Of a stretch of DNA of 64,000 nucleotides, positions 57,526 through 64,000 are shown in pieces. Source of the DNA: Scalesia atractyloides (taxonomy: Eukaryota > Streptophyta > Magnoliopsida > Asterales > Asteraceae). The position numbers and the translations under genes were made by a program. Where the stretch lies: positions 37,418,341 through 37,482,340 of the forward strand of contig CAMTDV010000012.1 of assembly GCA_947069175.1 (NCBI GenBank), read 5' to 3'. Position 1 is the first letter of the stretch; the number at the start of each line of letters is the position of its first letter. The notes below the pieces were generated by a model. It was not told where the DNA came from, did no database searches, and worked only from the letters and a program-made list of their open reading frames with translations.

Positions 57526-60500
57526 AAATAATAAAACTACTCCCTTTGTGACCGTCCCCATCCCAAAGGCTAAGGAAAAGCGTGCGGAGGTTAACACCGC
57601 CCCTTTTCCTGAAGCTTTGTTGGGACCATCTAAGAAGGAGGTAAATAAACGTGGTCCACATCAAGAGGAGATGTTGGAAATTTTCAAACAAGTAAAGATA
57701 AATTTACCACTCTTGGATGCCATTAAGCAAGTACCTTTCTATGCTAAGTACTTGAAGGATTTGTGCAGTCAGAAACGAACCCATAAGTTTCCTAAGAAAC
57801 TTGATTTGACTAAATATGTGAGTTCGATTCTTTTGGGTGCACTTCCACCTAAGTCACAAGATCCGGGGGCGTCCATTATTTCTATACAAGTGGGTGAATT
57901 CAAAATGACTCGGGAACTTTTGGATCTTGGGGCGAGTGTGAGTATCATGCCGGTAGTTTGTATGACAAATCTGAATTTGGTCCACTTCAAGCGGCAAACA
58001 CCACAGTGGTGTTAGCCGACTTGACTCCCAAACTACCCCGTGGGATAGTCACGATGTAATTGTCAAGGTCGAGAACTTTTACTATCCGGTGGACTTTCTT
58101 GTACTCGATTATGTCTCTTTGGACCGCACCAAGCAACCAACAGTTATTCTCGGTCGACCATTTTTGGCAACATCAAATGCCCAAATTAAATTTAAAACTG
58201 GTACGGTCGACATGACTAACCGTCGGTTGCGGTTAAATGTCTTTTCGGGATTAACGGATCCTCTAGTTAACGACGAATGCTATATGGAAGACGTTATTGA
58301 CGAGTGTATACCTTTTACGACATGGATGTCGAGGAGGAATGCATAATAGAGGAGTGCTTCATGTTTGATAGGTTACAAGTGTAGATGAATCGGAGCATAG
58401 ATGAGGAGGTAAAAAAGATGGAGGTGATGGCGGTAAAGGAAGGAAGCCCCCTTGGACACACCAAGTGGGAAGTCTTCCTGAGAAGATTGATACAAAATTG
58501 AAGCCATCATTGGTAGAGCCTCTGGAGGTGGAGTTGAAGGTGTTGCCAAGCATCTTAAATATGCTTATGTGGGTGAGGGCAACACTCTCTCGGTCATCAT
58601 TGCATCAAACTTGACCAATGAGCAAGAGGAGAAGTTGATAGCGGTTTTGGTCACCAATAGAGCGGCTATTAGGTGGACCATAGCAGATTTGAAGGGAATC
58701 AGTCCCTCCATGGTGATGCATAAAATCATCACCGAAGGTGGTGTTACTCCTTCTCGTGACGCACAACGAAGGTTGAATCCGAATATGCGTGATGTGGTCA
58801 AGAAGGAGGTTTTGAAGTTAGATGCGGGTATCATATTCCCCATTTTAGATAGCCAATGGGTGAGCCCTCCACAAACCATTCCAAAAAAGGCAAGCATTCA
58901 AGTCGTCACAAATGACGCAGGTAAAAAGGTCGCTACTCGGCCGGTAACCAGGTGGCACATCTGCATTTGATTACAGGACGTTGAATTCCGCAACTTCCAA
59001 AGACCATTTCCCTTTACCATTTATGGACCAAATAGTTGAGAAATTAGCGGGTCAAAAATTTTATTGTTTCTTGGATGGGTATTGGGGTTACAACCAAATC
59101 GCTATCCATCTGGAAGACCAAGGAAAGACCACTTTTACTTGTCCATATGGCACATTCGCATTTAGGCGAATGCTGTTTGGACTATGTAACGCCCCAGCCA
59201 CCTTTCAAAGGTGTATGATGAGTATATTTTCGGATATGGTGGGGGTCTTTTGGGAAATCTTCATGGATGATTTCTCAATTTTTCGGTCATCATTTGATGC
59301 ATGCCTTGACCAACTCAAAAAAGTTTTAAAAAGTTGTGTTGAGAAAAATTTGGTTTTGTTGGGAGAAGAGCCATTTTATTGTTCAGGAAGGGATTGTGTT
59401 GGGACACGTGGTATCGAGTCATGGGATAAAGGTTGACCGTGCAAAGGTGCAAGTTATCTCTACTTTGACGTATCCCACCAGCGTTAAGGGTGTTAGGTCA
59501 TTCTTAGGTCATGCGGGTTTTTATAGAAGGTTTATAAAAGGGTTTAGTGACATAACAAAACCAATGTGTAACTTGTTGCTAAAAGATTGACGTTTAATTT
59601 TAACAAAGATTGCCAAAATTCCTTTAATGTTTTGAAAGAGAAGTTAGTTGAGGCCCCAATCTTGCAATCACCGAATTGGTCTTTACCATTCGAAATTATG
59701 TGTGATGCAAGTGACTATGCGGTTGGGGCCATGTTGGGTCAAAGGGTAGAAAAGAATCCGGTTGCTATATACTACGCGAGTAAGACTCTTTCGGATGCAC
59801 AGTTAAATTACACAACTTCTGAGAAAGAGCTACTCGTGGTGGTATACGCATTGGATAAATTTCGGGCTTACATATGGGGTAACAAAGTTATTATATATTT
59901 CGATCATATGTTGTCAGGTACCTCATGGAAAAGAAGGATGGTAAGCTGCGGTTGATCCGCTGGGTTCTTTTGTTACAAGAGTTTGACCTAGAGATACGGG
60001 ATAAGAAGGGTAGTGAGAATGTGGTCGCACATCACTTGTCCCGGTTGTTGGTGGAGGAGGGTTCTTCCCGTGTGGAGATCAGTGAGACTTTCCCAGATGA
60101 GTATATCTTAAAAATTTTGGCATTACCTTGGTTCGCTAACACTGTCAATTATTTCATGACAGGTGACTTACCGGCTCATTGGGATAGGAGGAGGAGATTG
60201 CATTTTCTCTAGGAAATCAAGTATTACATGTTGGCAGATAGGACTTATTCAAGATACGTCCAGATCAAGTCGTGAGGAGATGTATGTTGGACGACGAGAT
60301 CCCGAGTGTCTTGATGCACTTGCATTCATTTGCTTGTGGGGGCCATTTTATTGGTCATAAAACGGGGCACAAAGTGCTCAATAGTGGGTTTTATTGCCAA
60401 CTATTTTTAAGGACACTTTTAACTTTGCTAAAAAATTGCATTAGTGTCAAAAGTTGGGTGGTATCTCAAAACGAGATGAGATGCCCATGCAACCGACTCT

Positions 60501-61433
60501 CATTGTTGATATTTTCGACGTATGAGGGATCAATTTCATGGGCCCATTCCTGAATTCGCATGGAAACTTGTACATTTTGGTGGCGGTCGACTATATGTCT
60601 AAATGGGTCGAAGCGATTGCCACTAAAACGAACGACCATACCGTTGTTTGCAATTTGGTTCAAACGAATATAATTTCTCGATTTGTGGTTCCTCGGGTTA
60701 TCACTAGTGATGGGGGATCTCATTTTAAGAATTTTAATTTTGGCAAGCTATTGAAACGGTACGGTGTTGACTATCGAATTGCTACCCCACCACCCGCAAA
60801 CGAATGGTCAAGTGGAAGTGTCTAATAGGCAAATCAAAGAGATTTTGTAAAAGACCATTCGACCGGACTGTAAGGATTGGTCAACGAAGTTGAATGATGC
60901 CTTATGGGCCTACCGAACGACGCATATAACACCTATTTGCACTACACCTTACCGCTTGGTTTACGATAAAAATTGTCACTTACCGGTTGAGCTTGTTCAT
61001 CGTGCATTTTGGGCTATTAAAGAGGTTAATGTCAAATACAGTGATGTAGGTAAGGAACTTTAGCTGAAACTATGTGAGTTGGAAGAGCTTCGGGAAGAGG
61101 TATATGAGTGTGCTTCGAAATACAAAGATGGCATGAAGCGAGCACACGATGCCAAGTTGAAGACAAAGAAGTTTGTTGTGGGCAAAAGGTTTGGCTCTAC
61201 AACTCGAGACTCAAATTCTTCCCGGGTAAGCTAAAGAGTAAGTGGATGGGATCGTACGTGGTTATACCGGTCGGAAAGTTGGGTAATTTACCATCGAGGA
61301 CCCGAAGAATGGGTTAAAGCAAACATGCAACGTCCATCGCCTTAAACCGTTCCTCGATGGTAATGAAGAGAAAAATGATGTGAACATAGAGTTGGTAAGC
61401 TTCTTGGCAAGCATCCCAACCTATGAGATCAAC
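57500..61433 (+). pseudogene. Athila-like pol: protease, RT, RNase H, integrase, degenerate
   Basis: Protease around 57896-57960 with DLGASVSIMP. RT at 58981-59590 with PLPFMDQIVEKLAGQ, FLDGYWGYNQI and catalytic IFMDDFSIF. RNase H at 59587-59955 with CDASDYAVGAMLGQR and TSEKELLVVVYALDKF. Integrase pieces at 60170-60830 (HGNLYILVAVDYMSKWVEA, VITSDGG, YRIATPPP) and the C-terminal part to 61433 ending LASIPTYEIN. Frames change near 58010, 58350, 58970, 59430, 59590, 59930 and 60210 and there are in-frame stops, so no polyprotein can be made. Confidence 0.85.
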
Positions 61434-62831
61434 TAACGACCAGTAACATCTTGTAGAGTATTGTATTCCTTTTTATTTTTTGGTCTTTCGTTGTTCGTTA
61501 TCTTTATCGTCTTTTGTTTGTATTAACCTCTTTGATGTGTGAAGTTCCGGACATCACGAACAGGTCATGAAGACGTAAGCACGTCTTAGATTTGTTGTGT
61601 GTATTGGGGACAATACATGGCTTTTCGGGGGTGGTAGGAATCGTTAAACGATTATTTGTTTTAGGTTTTAAAACTTATAAAAACTAAAAAAAACAAATAA
61701 ATAAGATTTTTAATAATTTTTAGGAATTTGTCTAGTATAGGTCCCTTTTGTAAAAACTTTATTATTTTCTCCCGTATTTTCAAAAAAATATATTAAATTT
61801 TGAAAATTAAAAATCGAATGACGGAGAGGGCGTTGGCGACGGGGTATTAGGCCGTCGTCGAAGCGGGGCGACGGCCTAGGATGAGGAGAGTTGGGTTTAT
61901 ACCTTGCGTAGAGAGTCAATTAAGCCGTCAGAGGTTTCAGGAAAGTTATAGGGTGCATCGTCGACGCACATACCCACCGTCGCCGACGGCTCTCGGTTAC
62001 TCAGTCGATGCTGGTTTCTTGTCAGCGTATCAAGTCGAAACCGTTCAATCCCGAACCCGGTTTACTTGACCCGAACTCACTTTCAGTCACATATTTGACA
62101 CAGGAATTATAGAACCTGATCCATAACCCTCCAGAACACAAAATCTTTGCATTATCCTCTTCACAACTCACCTGTCACTTCATCTTCTTCCTTTCTCTCA
62201 TAAGAACCTTAAACCTTCAAGCACTCATAACTTTTTCAATACTCACCAAATCTAGTGATTCTTGAGCCTAACTTGTGTAGTTTCTTAAGAGCAACAAAAC
62301 CCTTATCACAGTTTACATCAATTCTTGCTCGTTTGCAAGATTTTTGAGCTTAAATTTTTGGGTTTTTGCAAGGGTGTTCTTCAAGTTTGTTGATTTTCAT
62401 TTTGCTTAGTTTCTCTTAGTCTACATCATCAACGGTATGAATTTACTTGAATTTGAGCATGATTATCATACGATTTTTAATTTCTTTCGAAATTTTCAAC
62501 TTTTTGTTTGAGAGTAGGTTGTTTATGATAACGTATGATGTTCTAGCTTGAACTTGTGGGTAAAGACTTGATTTGGGTGGGATTAAACATGCAACAAGTG
62601 TGGGGATGTGATTACACTTACTTGTTCATATGATTGAACATGAGTATGATGTTGAACCTTGTTGAAATCTTATGAACATAGGATTAAACATGAAAAAATA
62701 ATTTTTAGATGTCAAAGCTTGCTACTTTGGAAGTTTAAAATTGGCTAGTTTGTATCTAAAGGATAATTGTGGTACAACATTACATGTTAAGTTTAAAGTT
62801 TGAGTTGATTTGAGGTTTTGAGTGGTATTGA
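61434..62831 (+). other. Athila-like 3' non-coding region
   Basis: Contains ttggggacaata and cgggggtggtagg purine tracts (61607-61637). A GC-rich part follows at 61820-61990 with ccgtcgccgacgg and gccgtcgtcgaagc words like those at 54060-54200. Then comes AT-rich sequence with ttttgagcttaaatttttggg near 62345. No env-like ORF was recognised. Confidence 0.5.
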
Positions 62832-62930
62832 TGTTGATGCACTTTGTGGCGCCACTGTGCGAATAGGCTAGAAAGAGTGTGTATTGAATATTGTATAGAT
62901 TAAAGACGAACACACAACCCAAGTGCGAAC

Positions 62931-63150
62931 AAGTACTGGCTCGTACGAGTGATATGTGCCTCGTATGAGTGACTTTGTGCGTCATACGAGTGACTCTTGT
63001 TACTCGTACGAGTGACAACATCTCACTCGTACGGATGAACCTTCGTACTAGTGACAACATCTCACTCCTACGGATGACCCTTCGTACGAGTGACAACATC
63101 TCACTCATACGGATGACCCATTCGTACGAGTGACAACATGCTTGGTTCGC
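62931..63150. repeat. CGTACGAG minisatellite with palindromic core
   Basis: About eight occurrences of ctcgtacgagtgac-like words. The second half is organised as a ~36-bp unit (ttcgtacgagtgacaacatc plus tcactcgtacggatgaccc) repeated three times and slightly diverged. Tcgtacga is a perfect palindrome. Confidence 0.85.
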
Positions 63151-63165
63151 ACGAGCTGTCATGTC

Positions 63166-63173
63166 TATAAATA
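63166..63173 (+). promoter_or_regulatory. TATA box of the copia-type LTR
   Basis: TATAAATA in the context atgtctataaataggtg, just downstream of the palindromic repeats. Same context (gtctataaatag) as the LTR at 35292. Confidence 0.65.
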
Positions 63174-63270
63174 GGTGTTGTGTGTTCATTGTTTGTAAGT
63201 TTTGAATGTTCCCTTAGGGGAAACACTGGTGGATTTTCTCTAGGAACTCCGCTAGCCAGTCAAGATGTAT

Positions 63271-64000
63271 TGTCACACCCCAACCGATGGCGGAAACATC
63301 GGAGTGAGACGACTAGATTGCTCATTGCATCATAACACTATTTGCGACAATACTTAGATCAATCAAATTTCATTTAATTCAAAACATCAATTGTCATATT
63401 ACAACAAAATCCAAATAAGAGTAACATCAACAAACACAAGTTCAACAATAACATAAAAATTAACTTAGTATTCTATGCGTGTTTCTATGCCATTCCTACT
63501 AAGTTCCATCATACAACTTCATCAACCTGCAACATGTTAAAAAGTATAGTTCAATAACAAAGTATTGGCGAGTACACATGTTTCAATATCATAGCATAAG
63601 TATAAAAACCGGTTTAAACAAATCCACATGAATAGCTAGCATACAAAATACGTATAAACAAGGCATGTGAATCTACATGTCAATCCTCTAGTGTACCGCA
63701 AAATAGATTAAAACTTAACATTGACCACCATAATACGGGCGGTGCGTTACTCCTATAGTGCTATACATGTTAAGGGAGGCTCGATCAAAGTTAATGACAT
63801 TTAGATCACATAAGAATATACCAAGTAACAATTCAAGTAGCATAAGACTAAAGCATGTTAATGGATTGTTTGTGTATAGAATAAAGTGTGATTTAGTGTA
63901 GTTTTAGTAAATTAATCATGTTGCACCCAAATAGTGGAAAGCATAAAAAGGGGTCGAGTGTACTCACGGTTTTGCAAAGTGTTATCCGTGAGAGGGTTAG
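63271..64000 (-). repeat. LTR of the solo-LTR gypsy family (cut by window end)
   Basis: TGTCACACCCCAACCGATGG matches the left end of the LTR at 21074, and homology continues (caacctgcaacatgtt; cctatagtgctatacatgtt against cctatagcgctaagcatgtc; ggtcgagtgtactcacggtt). 730 bp are visible. Orientation is inferred from the solo LTR. Confidence 0.75.

Larger units (their letters stand above)
55202..62440 (+). mobile_element. Athila-like Ty3/gypsy retrotransposon, internal region
   Basis: Primer site, gag (55342-57110), protease-RT-RNase H-integrase (57500-61433), then a non-coding 3' region with ttgggg/gggggtgg purine tracts near 61600-61640, as in Athila elements before the env-like region or LTR. 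Numerous frameshifts. No matching 3' LTR was recognised before 62832, so the 3' end is lost or unresolved. Confidence 0.8.
62832..63270 (+). repeat. Partial copia-type LTR with palindromic repeats and TATA box
   Basis: Starts TGTTGATGCACTTTG, similar to 35132. A repeat block (62931-63150) precedes TATAAATA at 63166-63173. The right part (cttaggggaaacactgg) reaches 63270, where another LTR begins. No gag or primer site follows, so this copy is truncated by the next insertion. Confidence 0.5.

Noticed and set aside
62931..63150. CRISPR-like array
   Set aside because: The units are contiguous diverged minisatellite copies without unique spacers, in a eukaryotic LTR just above a TATA box.
1..64000. 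Organelle DNA insertions, bacterial genes, or an intact virus
   Set aside because: No plastid or mitochondrial gene sequence, no bacterial operon structure and no complete viral genome was recognised; all RT-like sequences fit LTR retrotransposons or a LINE.

Overview
Kind of organism: a nuclear genome window from a flowering plant, most likely a eudicot of the Asteraceae type. This is inferred from two intron-containing plant genes, AT-rich introns and the style of the repeats; no species can be named from sequence alone. Only two host genes look intact. One is a six-exon TH2 gene on the minus strand (1705-5555), encoding the bifunctional TenA-E/HAD enzyme of thiamin salvage and biosynthesis. 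The other is a five-exon GDSL esterase/lipase of the LTL1 type on the plus strand (37558-41604). Both exon chains were rebuilt by hand: every junction keeps phase and all introns are GT-AG. LAYOUT. 1-11.9 kb: a SINE-like repeat cut by the window edge, a 1-kb foldback element, TH2, a LINE zinc-finger relic, a (TAA)n tract, two related foldback elements, and a third foldback set between (TA)n tracts. 11.9-30.1 kb: a nested transposon stack. Two inverted copies of a GAGTTAATT-type terminal repeat enclose a minus-strand tandem array of a much-deleted Ty1/copia element (three LTRs, gag joined to an RNase H remnant, period about 2.4 kb). One array LTR is split by a gag-only Ty3/gypsy element (14015-24512, site duplication TGCAC). 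One LTR of that element is split again by a 2.77-kb solo LTR (21074-23841, site duplication AAAAG). 30-37 kb: dispersed repeats, a 1.1-kb insertion, and a decayed retroelement gag-like region holding a probable solo LTR. 37-41.6 kb: the GDSL gene, whose intron 2 holds a 326-bp MITE with a perfect 9-bp site duplication. 41.6-47.4 kb: minisatellites, foldbacks seated in (TA)n, another SINE-like copy, a 250-bp (TAA)n tract and a GC-rich terminal-inverted-repeat element. 47.4-53.9 kb: a Ty3/gypsy gag interrupted by a 5.36-kb degenerate Ty1/copia element with both LTRs. 53.9-62.8 kb: a degenerate Athila-like Ty3/gypsy element (tRNA-Asp-type primer site, gag, protease, RT, RNase H, integrase). 62.8-64 kb: a copia-type LTR with CGTACGAG palindromic repeats above a TATA box, then the start of another LTR of the solo-LTR family. 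The two genes are not functionally linked as far as can be seen; the rest is mobile DNA. The most unusual signal is in the gypsy LTRs of the nested stack. Each of two LTR families carries a tRNA-like module with consensus Pol III A and B boxes 43 nt apart, followed by a T-run. Each module is antisense to, and upstream of, the LTR's own TATA box. One family carries three further tRNA-like modules on the other strand.
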